Below are positions 36,126 to 45,532 of a DNA stretch of 64,000 nucleotides, one piece after another. How positions within the stretch are numbered: position 1 is the first letter of the stretch; every line of letters begins with the position of its first letter. Source of the DNA: Rugamonas rubra (lineage in GTDB: Bacteria > Pseudomonadota > Gammaproteobacteria > Burkholderiales > Burkholderiaceae_D); contig NZ_FOTW01000013.1 in assembly GCF_900114705.1 (NCBI RefSeq), positions 144,764 to 208,763 of the forward strand, in the 5' to 3' direction. The translations under genes were made by a program, and so were the position numbers. The notes under the pieces are model-generated. The model did no database searches. It worked only from the letters and a program-made list of their open reading frames with translations, and was not told the origin of the DNA.

Positions 36126-37157
36126 TTAGGCGCGCGCCACCTGCAACACCAGCTTGCCGAAGTTCTTGCCTTCGAACAGCATGTTGAGCGCCGCCGGGAA
36201 GTTCTCGATGCCCTGCACGATGTCCTCCTTGCTCTTGATCGCGCCCGACTGCAGCCATTTGCCCAGCGCGGCCACGCCGAGGTGGTAGCGGTCGGCGTAG
36301 TCGAACACCACGATGCCCTCCATGCGCGCGCGGTTGACCAGCAGCGACAGGTAGTTGGCCGGCCCCTTGACCGGCGTGGTGTTGTTGTACTGCGAGATGG
36401 CGCCGCAAATGACGATGCGGGCGCGCAGGTTGATGCGGGTCAGCACGGTGTCGAGGATCTCGCCGCCGACGTTGTCGAAGTACACGTCGACGCCCTGTGG
36501 ACAATACTCCTTCAGGCCGTCGCGCACCGAGCCCTGCTTGTAGTCGATGCAGGCGTCGAAGCCCAGCTCCTTGACGACGAAGTCGCACTTCTCCTTGCCG
36601 CCGGCGATGCCGACGACGCGGCAGCCGAGCTGCTTGGCGACTTGGCCGACGGTCTGGCCGACGGCGCCGGCGGCGCCCGACACCACCACCGTTTCACCGG
36701 CCTTCGGCTGGCCGGACTCGAGCAGGCCGAAGTAGGCGGTCATGCCGGGCATGCCGAGCGTGTTCATATAGGTGGTCAGCGGCGCCAGCGCCGGGTCGAC
36801 CTTGATGAAGGAGGCGCTCTTGTCGTCGGCCGCGCCGACCCAGTACTGCTGCACGCCGGTGCCGCCGGAGAGGTGGTCGCCGACGGCGAACTTGGCGCTG
36901 CGCGATTCCACCACCACGCCGATGCCGCCGGCCCGCATCACCTCGCCGATGGCCACCGGGCGGATGTAGGACTTGGCGTCGTTCATCCAGCCGCGCATGG
37001 CCGGGTCGAGCGACAGGTAGAGCACCTTGACCAGGATCTCGCCGTCGGCCAGGGCGCGCACCGGCTCCACCACTTGCTGCCAGTCGCTGTCCTTGACCAT
37101 GCCCACGGGACGGGCGGCCAGACGGAACTGCAGGTTCTCCAAGACTTGCGTTGTCAT
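36126..37157 (-). CDS. NADP-dependent oxidoreductase, CurA/zinc-free MDR type
   Basis: A 343-residue medium-chain dehydrogenase/reductase without the zinc-binding Cys/His set, belonging to the leukotriene B4 dehydrogenase-like group that includes CurA. The nucleotide-binding motif is SGAAGAVGQTVGQVAKQLG near residue 153; other family segments are LSLDPAMRGWM near residue 50, MPGMTAYFGLLE near 130 and VDVYFDNVGGEILD near 225. Such enzymes reduce alpha,beta-unsaturated ketones or aldehydes with NADPH. Single gene; the substrate is not predictable. Confidence 0.88.
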   Translation of the reverse strand: MTTQVLENLQFRLAARPVGMVKDSDWQQVVEPVRALADGEILVKVLYLSLDPAMRGWMNDAKSYIRPVAIGEVMRAGGIGVVVESRSAKFAVGDHLSGGTGVQQYWVGAADDKSASFIKVDPALAPLTTYMNTLGMPGMTAYFGLLESGQPKAGETVVVSGAAGAVGQTVGQVAKQLGCRVVGIAGGKEKCDFVVKELGFDACIDYKQGSVRDGLKEYCPQGVDVYFDNVGGEILDTVLTRINLRARIVICGAISQYNNTTPVKGPANYLSLLVNRARMEGIVVFDYADRYHLGVAALGKWLQSGAIKSKEDIVQGIENFPAALNMLFEGKNFGKLVLQVARA

Positions 37158-37345
37158 TTTTTCTTCCTCTCAATGGGCTGTGGGGCCTACTATACCGGAT
37201 ATTCGCACGACTGTGCTATTTTGTCTCGCCACCTAGTATTGTGGTCATTTCGTCAGCGTTTTGTGGTGGTTTTGCGACCACAGCGCCGCGCCGTGCGACA
37301 ATACCGCCCTTGTTATTGTTCACCCACCGTTCACCAAGCCCAGCC

Positions 37346-38215
37346 ATGACCCATCCCGAATACATTTTGACCCTCTCATGCCTTGACCAGCGCGGAATCG
37401 TTCATCGCGTATCGGGCTTCCTCGCCGAGCACGGCTGCAACATCATCGACTCGGCCCAGTTCGGCGACGCCGAGTCGCGCCTGTTCTTCATGCGCGTCCA
37501 CTTCTCGCTGGAGGACGGCGGCATCTCCGACCTGCTGCTGCGCGCCGACTTCGCCGAGCTGGCCGCCACCATGCAGCTCGACTGGGAGCTGCGCGACGCC
37601 CGCTACAAGCCGCGCGTGATGCTGATGGTGTCGAAGATCGGCCATTGCCTGAACGACCTGCTGTTCCGCTACAAGAGCGGCCTGCTGCCGGTGGAGATCC
37701 CGGCCATCGTCTCGAACCACATGGACTTCTACCAGCTGGCCGCCAGCTACAACATCCCCTTCCACCACCTGCCGCTGGCGGCCGGCGCGCCGGCCGAGGC
37801 CAAGGCGGCGCAGGAGGCCAAGGTGATCGAGCTGATGGGCACCCACCAGGTCGACCTGGTGGTGCTGGCGCGCTACATGCAGATCCTCTCGCCGCAGCTG
37901 TGCACCGCGCTGAAGGGCAAGGCGATCAACATCCACCACTCCTTCCTGCCCAGCTTCAAGGGCGCCAAGCCCTACGCCCAGGCGCACCACCGCGGCGTCA
38001 AGCTGATCGGCGCCACCGCCCACTTCGTCACCGGCGACCTGGACGAGGGCCCGATCATCGAGCAGGACGTCGAGCGGGTCGACCATTCGATGGACGCCGA
38101 GACTCTGTCGGCGATCGGCCGCGACGTCGAGTGCGTGGTGCTGGCGCGCGCCGTCAAGTGGTTCGTCGAACACCGCATTTTGCAGAACGGCGACAAGACC
38201 GTCGTCTTCAAATAA
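37346..38215 (+). CDS. purU: Formyltetrahydrofolate deformylase
   Basis: A 289-residue PurU. The N-terminal ACT domain (residues 5-85, starting YILTLSCLDQRGIVHRVSGFLAEHGCNIID) is the regulatory part. The formyltransferase-like catalytic domain has ARYMQILSP, the active-site INIHHSFLPSFKGAKPY and GATAHFVTGDLDEGPIIEQD. It releases formate from 10-formyl-THF, balancing one-carbon pools. It is followed 39 bases later by yaeQ. No ideal Shine-Dalgarno, but the start matches the family N-terminus. Confidence 0.95.
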   Translation: MTHPEYILTLSCLDQRGIVHRVSGFLAEHGCNIIDSAQFGDAESRLFFMRVHFSLEDGGISDLLLRADFAELAATMQLDWELRDARYKPRVMLMVSKIGHCLNDLLFRYKSGLLPVEIPAIVSNHMDFYQLAASYNIPFHHLPLAAGAPAEAKAAQEAKVIELMGTHQVDLVVLARYMQILSPQLCTALKGKAINIHHSFLPSFKGAKPYAQAHHRGVKLIGATAHFVTGDLDEGPIIEQDVERVDHSMDAETLSAIGRDVECVVLARAVKWFVEHRILQNGDKTVVFK

Positions 38216-38254
38216 TTTATTTCATTTACACTCATTCGTCAGGCAGATTCACAG

Positions 38255-38797
38255 ATGGCAATCAAAGCAACGATTTACAAAGCCGATTTACAGATCGCGG
38301 ACATGGACCGCAACTTCTACGAGACGCAGTCGCTGACGCTGGCGCGCCACCCGTCCGAGACCGACGAGCGGATGATGGTGCGCCTGCTGGCCTTCGCCAT
38401 CCACGCCAACGAGGCGCTGAGCTTCACCAAGGGCTTGTTCGACGTCGAGGAGCCGGACCTGTGGCAGAAGGACCTGACCGGCGCCATCCAGCTGTGGATC
38501 GAGGTCGGCCAGCCCGACGAGAAGGTGATCCTGAAGGCCTGCGGCCGTTCCGAGCACGTCATCGTCTACAGCTACAGCGCCACCAGCCACATCTGGTGGA
38601 AGGCGCTGGCCAACAAGGTCGAGCGCTGCAAGAACCTGACCGTGGTCAACCTGCCGTCGGACGCCACCGAGCAGCTGGCCAAGATGGCCCAGCGCAGCAT
38701 GCAGCTGCAATGCACCATCCAGGACGGCCAGATCTGGCTGACCGACGGCAGCGACACCGTCGAGGTGGCGCGCGAGATCATCAAGGACGTGCGCTAA
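38255..38797 (+). CDS. yaeQ: YaeQ family protein
   Basis: A 180-residue protein matching YaeQ over its full length: MAIKATIYKADLQIADMDRNFY at the start, ARHPSETDERMMVRLLAFA near residue 31, DLTGAIQLWIEVGQPDEK near residue 75 and the C-terminal WLTDGSDTVEVARE. YaeQ folds like PD-(D/E)XK nucleases and has been linked to transcript elongation and haemolysin expression, but its biochemical role is unsettled. It follows purU closely and may be co-transcribed. Confidence 0.92.
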   Translation: MAIKATIYKADLQIADMDRNFYETQSLTLARHPSETDERMMVRLLAFAIHANEALSFTKGLFDVEEPDLWQKDLTGAIQLWIEVGQPDEKVILKACGRSEHVIVYSYSATSHIWWKALANKVERCKNLTVVNLPSDATEQLAKMAQRSMQLQCTIQDGQIWLTDGSDTVEVAREIIKDVR

Positions 38798-38908
38798 GCC
38801 GGGGACGCCGCCCCGGGTCTGCCGAATTCTTGACCTGGGTTATGCAAATGGCGGCGCGGCGCGCTGCCGGCCCGCCGCGGCGCGCGGGCTTTCCGTTATA
38901 ATTCTCCC

Positions 38909-39319
38909 ATGGCAAGGAAACCGACAATTCGACGATGGCAGATCTGGCTCGCATGTTTCGCGATCCTGCTCAACGCGCTCGCGCCGTCGGTGTCGCACGC
39001 CATCGCCTTCGTCAGCGGCCAGCCGTCGAGCTGGGAAATCTGCCGCAGCGACGGCACCCGCCTGACGCTGGCGCCCGTGGCGACGACGCTGGCGCAGCCG
39101 CTGGCCGCCGGCCAGGCGCCGCAAAAGCAGCGCGTCATCAAACTGGACGATTGCGGCTACTGCGTCAGCCACGCCGGCAGCTTCGGCCTGCCGCCCGCCG
39201 CCGCCGTCGGCGCCGGCTTGTTTGACCTGCCCCGCCTTCAACCGCTGCTGTTCTACCGTTCGCCGTCACCGTTGACGGCATGGTCGGCCGCCCGCCCGCG
39301 CGGCCCGCCCGCAGTCTGA
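38909..39319 (+). CDS. DUF2946 family protein
   Basis: A 136-residue exported or membrane-anchored protein: a basic start (MARKPTIRRWQIWL) followed by a hydrophobic helix and cleavage-like SHA near residue 30. It has the DUF2946 pattern, with one Cys in EICRSDG and the pair CGYC followed by SHAG near residue 90, a possible metal site. DUF2946 genes often sit beside copper chaperone and TonB receptor genes, as here, so a role in copper handling is likely but inferred. Confidence 0.8.
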   Translation: MARKPTIRRWQIWLACFAILLNALAPSVSHAIAFVSGQPSSWEICRSDGTRLTLAPVATTLAQPLAAGQAPQKQRVIKLDDCGYCVSHAGSFGLPPAAAVGAGLFDLPRLQPLLFYRSPSPLTAWSAARPRGPPAV

Positions 39320-39447
39320 TATTTCCCCTCCGTTCGACCATTGTTTTCAGGCGCCAGGCGCCTGGACCTTGCCGCCCTTGGCGGCTATCGCGGGCGCCGC
39401 CAGCCATGTTGGCGACCGGCGCCGCACCATCAAATATCGGAAATATC

Positions 39448-39891
39448 ATGAACAAGCAATTCTTCGCTCTGCTGCTGTCGATGGCGGTTTCTTCCTGCGC
39501 ACTGGCCCAGGTCAGCGTCAGCCAGCCTTGGGTCCGCGCCAGCGTGCCGGCCGCCAAGGCCACCGGCGCCTTCATGCTGCTCAAGTCGACGCGCGATGCG
39601 CGTCTGATCGAGGTGCGCACCAGCGTGGCCGACGCCGAAATCCATGAGATGGTGATGGACGGCCAGATGATGAAGATGCATCAGATCGCCGGCCTCGACC
39701 TGCCGGCCGGGCAGGAAGTCAAGCTCGCCTCCGGCGGCTACCACATCATGCTGATGAACCTGAAGCGCCAGATGAAGGAAGGCGAGACGGTGCCGATGAC
39801 CCTGGTGGTCCAGTACAAGGACAAGAAGACCGAGTCGATCGCCGTTGACGTGCCGATCAAGGCCTTGACCCACAGCGCCGCCGCCCACTAA
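39448..39891 (+). CDS. PCu(A)C copper chaperone
   Basis: A 147-residue periplasmic protein with signal peptide ending ALA near residue 20. The copper motif H-M-(x)n-H-M is seen as EIHEMVMDGQMMKMHQI near residue 67 and GYHIMLM near residue 99. PCu(A)C proteins deliver copper(I) to the CuA or CuB site of cytochrome oxidase. It lies between a DUF2946 gene and a TonB-dependent receptor on the same strand, which suggests a copper-acquisition unit. The start is fixed by the signal peptide. Confidence 0.92.
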   Translation: MNKQFFALLLSMAVSSCALAQVSVSQPWVRASVPAAKATGAFMLLKSTRDARLIEVRTSVADAEIHEMVMDGQMMKMHQIAGLDLPAGQEVKLASGGYHIMLMNLKRQMKEGETVPMTLVVQYKDKKTESIAVDVPIKALTHSAAAH

Positions 39892-40046
39892 GGCGCCGCC
39901 CCCCGTCAGCGTTCGTCGAACGGTCGCCCCCCGCGCAGGCGGGAGGGTGGCGGTTCGCGCGCGCCTTCACCAGATACGCATCACGGGCCGCCGCCTTGGC
40001 CGGCGTGGCCGGCGCGCGCCCGTGGCCAGCATTGAGAGAAACGATC

Positions 40047-42332
40047 ATGTCCACCCCCTTCCATTACAAACCGCTGGCGTTGATGCTGGCGCTGATCGGC
40101 GCCGCCGGCCAGGCCGCCGCCGACCACGCGCCGCAGACCATGGCCGTGGTGCTGGTCAACGGCGGCCGTCCCAGCTCGCTGCCGACGCAGATCCCGACCA
40201 CCATCGAGGGCATCAGCGGCGCGCAGATCGAGGACCGCATCAACGCCACCGACGCCGAGGACGCGCTGAAGTACCTGCCCAGCCTGAACGTGCGCAAACG
40301 CTACATCGGCGACTACGACCACGCCGTGCTGGCCAGCCGCGCCTCCGGCACCGGCAACAGCGCCCGCTCGCTGGTGTACGCCGACGGCATCCTGCTGTCC
40401 AACCTGCTCGGCAACGGCGCCACCTACACGCCGCGCTGGGGCCTGGTGACGCCGGAGGAGATCGAGCGCGTCGACGTGTTGTACGGTCCGTTCTCGGCCG
40501 CCTATCCGGGCAACGCGGTGGGCGCCGTGGTCGACTACCAGACGCGCATGCCGAGCAAGCTGGAGGCGCACTTCAAGCTGTCCGGCTTCGGCCAGCAGTA
40601 CAAGCAGTACGGCACCGACGACAGCTTCCGCGGCAAACAGGGCAGCGCCGCCATCGGCGACCGCGCCGGCGCCTGGTCGTGGTGGTTGGACCTGTCCCGC
40701 GTCGACAACAACGGCCAGCCGATCGCCTTCGCCAACAAGCTGCTCAGCAAGGGCAAGGCCGACGGCGCCGGCGTGCCGGTGACGGGCGCGCTGGCCGGCC
40801 GCAATCCGCAGGCGCAGGACTGGTGGATACTCGGCGCGAGCAACCAGATCCACACGGTGCAGGACCACGCCAAGGTCAAGCTGGCCTACGACGTGTCGCC
40901 GACGCTGCGCGCCAGCTACACGCTGGGCTGGTGGAAGAACGACGTGACGCGCAGCGCCAGCTCCTACCTGCGCGACGGCGCCGGCAACGTCGTCTACAAG
41001 GGCGTGGTCAACATCGGCGGCAACAGCTTCGCGCTGCTGCCGTCGGACTTCGCGCCCAGCGTCGGCGCGCTGGAGCACCTGATGCACGGCCTGTCGCTGA
41101 AGAGCCACGGCAAGGGCGTGTTCGACTGGGAGCTGGCCTACAGCCGCTACGACTACGGCAGCGACCTGGTGCGCACGCCGACCGACGCGGTGCCCAACCC
41201 CGGCACCAACGGCAACGGCAACGGCACCGACCTGGGCGGCAGCGGCTGGAACACGCTGGCGCTGAAGGGCATCTGGCGGCCGGACGGCATGGCCGGCGCC
41301 CACATCGTCGACTTCGGCCTGCAGCGCGACAGCGCGCAACTGCGCAACCACGTCTTCAGCAGCGGCGACTGGCTGCACGCCACGGACGGCAAGCTGGTCT
41401 CCAACTTCAACGGCGACACCCGGCTGGAGAGCCTGTACGCGCAGGACGCCTGGCGCATCGACTCGCAATGGAAGGCGACGCTGGGCGCGCGGCTGGAGCG
41501 CTGGCAGGCCTTCGGCGGCCAGATCGCCAACGCCAAGGGGGTGAGCGTGCCGTTCGGCGAGCGCAGCGAAAGCAGCTGGTCGCCCAAGGCGGCGCTGGCC
41601 TTCCGCGCCAACGAGGACTGGACCTTGAAGGCCTCGACCGGCCGCGCGGTGCGCAATCCGACGGCGGCCGAGCTGTTCCAAGGCTCGCTCGACGCCAGCA
41701 ACAAGATCGTCAACAGCGATCCGAACCTGCGCGCCGAGCGCTCGTGGACCAGCGAGTTGAGCGCCGAGCGGATGCTGGCCAAGTCCAGCCTGCGCGTCAC
41801 CCTGTTCCACGAGGACACCCGCGACGCGCTGTACTCGCAGCCGCTGCAGCGCGACCCGACGGTGAGCACGGTGCAGAACGTCGGCCGCGTCCGCACCAGC
41901 GGGCTGGAACTGTCGCACCAGGCCGACGACGTGCTGCTGCGCGGCCTGTCGATCAACGACAGCCTGACCTACGCCGACTCGAAGATCGTCAGCAACGACG
42001 CGCTGCCGGCCAGCGTCGGCAAGCGGCAGCCGCGCGTGCCGGCCTGGCGCGCCACCTTCCTCGCCTCCTACCACGTCGGCGAGAAGTGGACCACCAGCCT
42101 GGGCGCGCGCTACAGCGGCAAGCAGTACGGCACCCTGGACAACAGCGATCCGAACGGCTCGACCTACACCGGCGTGTCGCGCTACTTCGTCACCGACCTG
42201 CGGGTGCGCTACCGGGTCGACCGGCATTGGAGCGCCTCGGTCGGCATCGACAACCTCAACAACGCCAAGTACTGGGCCTACCATCCCTACACGCAGCGCA
42301 CCGTGCTGGCCGAGTTGAAGTACGACCTGTGA
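40047..42332 (+). CDS. TonB-dependent outer-membrane receptor, probably for copper
   Basis: A 761-residue outer-membrane receptor. The signal peptide ends near AAA-DHA (about residue 28). The plug domain covers about 30-180 (EDALKYLPSLNVRKR, SLVYADGILLSNLLG, ERVDVLYGPFSAAYPGNAVGAVVDYQT). The rest is a beta barrel, ending ELKYDL without the usual terminal Phe. Like OprC-type receptors it follows a PCu(A)C chaperone and a DUF2946 gene, so copper is the likely substrate; this is inferred from context. GAGAGAA precedes the ATG. A strong terminator closes the unit. Confidence 0.9.
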   Translation: MSTPFHYKPLALMLALIGAAGQAAADHAPQTMAVVLVNGGRPSSLPTQIPTTIEGISGAQIEDRINATDAEDALKYLPSLNVRKRYIGDYDHAVLASRASGTGNSARSLVYADGILLSNLLGNGATYTPRWGLVTPEEIERVDVLYGPFSAAYPGNAVGAVVDYQTRMPSKLEAHFKLSGFGQQYKQYGTDDSFRGKQGSAAIGDRAGAWSWWLDLSRVDNNGQPIAFANKLLSKGKADGAGVPVTGALAGRNPQAQDWWILGASNQIHTVQDHAKVKLAYDVSPTLRASYTLGWWKNDVTRSASSYLRDGAGNVVYKGVVNIGGNSFALLPSDFAPSVGALEHLMHGLSLKSHGKGVFDWELAYSRYDYGSDLVRTPTDAVPNPGTNGNGNGTDLGGSGWNTLALKGIWRPDGMAGAHIVDFGLQRDSAQLRNHVFSSGDWLHATDGKLVSNFNGDTRLESLYAQDAWRIDSQWKATLGARLERWQAFGGQIANAKGVSVPFGERSESSWSPKAALAFRANEDWTLKASTGRAVRNPTAAELFQGSLDASNKIVNSDPNLRAERSWTSELSAERMLAKSSLRVTLFHEDTRDALYSQPLQRDPTVSTVQNVGRVRTSGLELSHQADDVLLRGLSINDSLTYADSKIVSNDALPASVGKRQPRVPAWRATFLASYHVGEKWTTSLGARYSGKQYGTLDNSDPNGSTYTGVSRYFVTDLRVRYRVDRHWSASVGIDNLNNAKYWAYHPYTQRTVLAELKYDL

Positions 42333-42361
42333 CGGTCCCGTCAGGCTGGCCGTAAACGAAG

Positions 42362-42388
42362 AATGCCCGGATCGCTCCGGGCATTTTT
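42362..42388 (+). terminator. Rho-independent terminator after TonB receptor
   Basis: A perfect 10-bp stem (AATGCCCGGA with TCCGGGCATT) and a T run. Confidence 0.92.
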
Positions 42389-42418
42389 GTCTGCCCCCAA
42401 ACCCGGGACGCGGAAGTC

Positions 42419-42448
42419 GGGGTCTGACCCCATGCGGGGTCAGACCCC
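42419..42448. repeat. Paired palindrome, copy 4, reversed arm order
   Basis: GGGGTCTGACCCC, four bases (ATGC), then GGGGTCAGACCCC. The arms are in the opposite order to the other copies and are flanked by G/C rather than A/T. It lies between convergent genes. Confidence 0.9.
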
Positions 42449-42518
42449 TGTTCTTGCGGGGTAAGGCCGGCGCTCCGCGCAATCTGCGAGGCTGCCTTTC
42501 TTGGGGAGTCCAGCGGTG

Positions 42519-43814
42519 TTACTTCGCCACCACGCCGCCCTTCATCACCCAGCGCACGTTCTCCAACTGGCGCACGTCCTTCAGCGGATCGCCGTCGACG
42601 GCGATCAGGTCGGCCAGCTTGCCGGCCTCGATGCTGCCGACCTTGTCGGCCCAGCCCATCAACTGGCTGGCGTTGACGGTGGCGCTGCGGATCGCCTGCA
42701 GCGGCGTCATGCCCAGCTTGACGTAGACGGCGAACTCGCGGCCGTTCAGGCCGTGCGGGTAGACCGCCGAATCGGTGCCGAAGGCCACCGCCACGCCCTG
42801 CTGGATGGCGCGGCCGATGTTCACCCGCGCCATCGGCAGCACCGTCTTGGCCTTCTCCAGCAGCGGCTTGGGCAGGCGGATCGCCTCGGCGTTCTCGATC
42901 AGCCAGTCGCCCAGGTAGAGCGTGGGCACCAGCCAGGTCTTGTGCTCCTTCATCAGCTTGATGCCCTCGTCGTCGATGTAGGAGCCGTGCTCGATCGAGT
43001 CGACGCCGGCCAGCACGGCGAGGCGGATGCCGTCGCCGCCGTGGGCGTGGGCGGCCACCTTGCGGCCCAGGCGGTGCGCCTCGGCGACGATGGCGCGCAT
43101 CTCCTCGATGGTGTACTGCGAGGCGCGCGGGTCGTCGCCGAAGGACAGCACGCCGCCGGTGGCGCAGATCTTGATGACGTCGGCGCCGTACTTGATCACC
43201 TGGCGGGTGCGCTTGAGCACCTCATCGACGCCGTCGGCGACGCCCTCGGCGCTGATCTTGTACTCGGGCGCGTGCATGGTGTCGTCGCAGTGGCCGCCGC
43301 TGATGCCCAGCGCCGGACCGGAGGCGGCGATGCGCGGGCCGGGCAGGTCGCCGGCGTTGATGGCGTCGCGCAGGGCGACGTCGGCATAGCCCTCGGCGCC
43401 GACGTTGCGCACCGAGGTGAAGCCCGCCTCCAGCGTGCGGCGGGCGTTGCGCGCGCCGGTCAGCGCGGCGCGCGGCACCGAGATGGCCACCGCCGCGTAG
43501 CCGGTGTCCTCCGGGTTGCCGGTCAGGTGGGTGTGCATGTCGATCAGGCCGGGCAGCAGGGTCTTGTCGCCCAGGTCGATGACGGTGGCGCCGGCCGGGA
43601 TGGCCAGCTTGCTGCCGGCGGCGGTGATGCGCTCGCCGTCGATCAGCACCACCGCCTGGTCCAGCGTGGCGCCGCTGCGCACGTCGAGCATGTGGGCCGC
43701 CTTGACGGCGGTGATGCGGGGCGCCGGCGCGCCGGCCGCGTGGGCGGCGGCGCAGGCCAGCAACAAGGCGGGCAGCGCGAGCGCGCGGCGGATGGGCGAG
43801 GTGGCTACGGTCAA
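42519..43814 (-). CDS. Secreted metal-dependent amidohydrolase
   Basis: A 431-residue amidohydrolase superfamily protein with a signal peptide (ending AHA near residue 26). Metal-binding motifs are DMHTHLTG near residue 92, Lys in [10 protein letters not shown] near residue 215, AHAHGGDG and SIEHG near 250-272, and GTDS near 345. It resembles the Xaa-Pro dipeptidase/imidazolonepropionase-like group acting on small peptides. It starts with TTG: GGGAG lies 6 bases before it and the signal peptide begins there. It stands alone. Confidence 0.85.
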   Translation of the reverse strand: MTVATSPIRRALALPALLLACAAAHAAGAPAPRITAVKAAHMLDVRSGATLDQAVVLIDGERITAAGSKLAIPAGATVIDLGDKTLLPGLIDMHTHLTGNPEDTGYAAVAISVPRAALTGARNARRTLEAGFTSVRNVGAEGYADVALRDAINAGDLPGPRIAASGPALGISGGHCDDTMHAPEYKISAEGVADGVDEVLKRTRQVIKYGADVIKICATGGVLSFGDDPRASQYTIEEMRAIVAEAHRLGRKVAAHAHGGDGIRLAVLAGVDSIEHGSYIDDEGIKLMKEHKTWLVPTLYLGDWLIENAEAIRLPKPLLEKAKTVLPMARVNIGRAIQQGVAVAFGTDSAVYPHGLNGREFAVYVKLGMTPLQAIRSATVNASQLMGWADKVGSIEAGKLADLIAVDGDPLKDVRQLENVRWVMKGGVVAK

Positions 43815-43994
43815 GTGGATCTCCCGGGTGTTTTTTTGGATTGTTGGAGCGGAAAGTATATCGAGCTTTCCGGAAGGGAAGTGCGCCGTTCCGGGCGCGC
43901 TTTGCCTGATTTTCTTCGGCGCCTTTGCGCCGCGCCAAGCTCGGCGCGCGCGCCAGGCGAGCTCGACCTGGAGCGCCGCCGTTACAATTTTGCC

Positions 43995-45029
43995 ATGAAG
44001 GTCCAAGCCGACGCCAGCTACAAGCAATTGTTCGCCCACCCCGAGCTGGTGCGCGATCTGTTGCGCGGCTTCGTGCCCTACGCCTGGGTCGACCAGCTCG
44101 AGGTGAGCGCCTTCGAGCGCGTCAACGGCAGCTATGTCGGCGACGGCGGGCAGCAGCGCCACAGCGACATGGTTTGGCGCATCCGCGTCGGCGCGGACTG
44201 GATCTATCTTTACATCCTGCTGGAATTTCAGAGCCACACCGACCCGTGGATGGCGCTGCGCATGCAGGTGTATGTGGGGCTGCTATATCAGGACTTGCTC
44301 AAGCAGCGGCAGTTGACGCGGCACGGCAAGCTGCCGCCGGTGCTGCCCATCGTGCTATACCACGGCCAGCGGCGCTGGAACGCCAGCACCGATCTGGCCG
44401 AGTTGATGTTGGCGGCGCCGCAGGGCCTGGAGCCGTTGCAGCCGCAGCAGCGCTATTTGCTGGTCGACCGCGCGCGGCTGGAGCTGGAGCTGCCCGGCAC
44501 GCGCCGCAATCTGGTCAATTTATTGTTTCGCCTGGAGCACTCGCGCAGCGCGCAGGACATCCTGGCGATTCTGGGCAGCCTGGTCAGCTGGCTCGACGAC
44601 CAGCAGTCGGCGACCTTGCGCAACAGCCTGAAGCGCTGGATTCACGCGCGTTTGCGGCGTCGAATCAAGACGATTACACTGCCAGTAAGGGCGGATTTCA
44701 CGGAGGTTAAAATGATCTACGAGCGCGTCTACGAGACCTTTGAACAGATGCTGGAATACGAGGCGATTCAAAAGGGTTTTAAGCAAGGCAAGTTGGAGGG
44801 CCGGGAAGAGGGGCGAGAAGAGGGCCGGGAAGAGGGGCGAGAAGAGGGCCGGGAAGAGGGGCATCTATTGGCGCTCCGCTCGGTTCTGCTGGAGCGTTTG
44901 GGGCAACTCAGGTGCACGAGGCCGGATGTGCTCAACCAGATCGCCAACGCCGATGCCAGGCAGGTACAGAACTGGATTTATGCTTTGCTGGACGGTGACG
45001 AACCCGAGCGGATCTTCCGGCTGCGTTGA
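43995..45029 (+). CDS. Rpn family recombination-promoting nuclease
   Basis: A 344-residue Rpn (YhgA-like, PD-(D/E)XK) protein. The N-terminal start [20 protein letters not shown] and the catalytic residues D58 and E77-x-Q79 (LLEFQSHTD) are intact. Then follow [13 protein letters not shown] and a helical C-terminal part with five GREE repeats. Rpn proteins are DNA endonucleases with antiphage activity in E. coli, where the C-terminal part is also made separately as an inhibitor. An internal GGAGG-ATG in frame at 44712 suggests the same here. It is divergent from the amidohydrolase. Confidence 0.88.
   Translation: MKVQADASYKQLFAHPELVRDLLRGFVPYAWVDQLEVSAFERVNGSYVGDGGQQRHSDMVWRIRVGADWIYLYILLEFQSHTDPWMALRMQVYVGLLYQDLLKQRQLTRHGKLPPVLPIVLYHGQRRWNASTDLAELMLAAPQGLEPLQPQQRYLLVDRARLELELPGTRRNLVNLLFRLEHSRSAQDILAILGSLVSWLDDQQSATLRNSLKRWIHARLRRRIKTITLPVRADFTEVKMIYERVYETFEQMLEYEAIQKGFKQGKLEGREEGREEGREEGREEGREEGHLLALRSVLLERLGQLRCTRPDVLNQIANADARQVQNWIYALLDGDEPERIFRLR
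44652..44680 (+). promoter_or_regulatory. Possible internal promoter in rpn
   Basis: TTGCGG and TACACT, 17 bases apart, lie inside the coding sequence about 30 bases before the internal start. Both hexamers are moderate matches (three and four of six), so this is tentative. Confidence 0.35.
44712..45029 (+). CDS. Putative intragenic RpnS-like small protein
   Basis: An in-frame internal ATG, preceded by a near-perfect GGAGG with 5-base spacing, would give a 105-residue protein identical to the C-terminus of the Rpn nuclease ([22 protein letters not shown], five GREE repeats, then [15 protein letters not shown]). It lacks the nuclease domain. In E. coli rpn genes such an internal product (RpnS) binds and blocks the full-length toxic protein. 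The Shine-Dalgarno is better than most in this window, which is hard to explain by chance within a coding region. Function here is inferred. Confidence 0.6.
   Translation: MIYERVYETFEQMLEYEAIQKGFKQGKLEGREEGREEGREEGREEGREEGHLLALRSVLLERLGQLRCTRPDVLNQIANADARQVQNWIYALLDGDEPERIFRLR
44799..44858 (+). repeat. GREE-coding tandem repeat (12-base unit, five copies)
   Basis: Five in-frame copies of a 12-base unit encode GREE. Alternate units differ in codon choice, giving an underlying 24-base period. Slippage would change the length of the Rpn tail without a frameshift. Confidence 0.9.
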
Positions 45030-45196
45030 TGGTGGCTGGCGGTGGCGGATGCGGCCGACTTGGCCGGGGTGTTCGGTAGCGAACGGAACAGATTGTCGTT
45101 GCGGCGCATGATGCTGCTAGAGAACGCGCATCCATGGTGGCAATGACGCTGCATGATATGCCGTTACATTCCCGTACTACAAGAAAAAGGCCCATC

Positions 45197-45532
45197 ATGA
45201 AAATCATCCTGCTCCCACTCGTCCTCGTCGCCACCATCGCTTTGAGCGCCTGCCAGCGCGAAGCGCCACCGACCGTCGTACCGGTCGCCGTTCCAGTCGC
45301 GGTTCCCGGCCCTGCCGGCGCGACCGGTGCCACCGGCGCCACCGGCGATACGGGTGCCCCAGCTGCTGCCGGTGAGGCCGGCGCTACCGGTGCCACCGGC
45401 GCTACTGGCGCCACTGGCGCCACCGGCAACGAGGGCGCCAGCGGCGCCCCCGGCACCGACGGCGCCAAAGGCGACAAGGGCGCCACCGGCAAGACCGGCG
45501 GCGACACCGTCATCGTCGTGCCGCAGAAGTAA
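45197..45532 (+). CDS. Collagen-like lipoprotein
   Basis: A 111-residue lipoprotein: signal peptide and lipobox LSAC with Cys19, a Pro/Val linker ([13 protein letters not shown]), then about 20 Gly-X-Y triplets rich in GAT and GAP (residues 40-101), ending in a short non-collagen tail (DTVIVVPQK). It should be anchored in the membrane and may form a trimeric collagen-type stalk. AAAAGG precedes the ATG. The gene's triplet repeats make it length-variable. Function unknown. Confidence 0.82.
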   Translation: MKIILLPLVLVATIALSACQREAPPTVVPVAVPVAVPGPAGATGATGATGDTGAPAAAGEAGATGATGATGATGATGNEGASGAPGTDGAKGDKGATGKTGGDTVIVVPQK

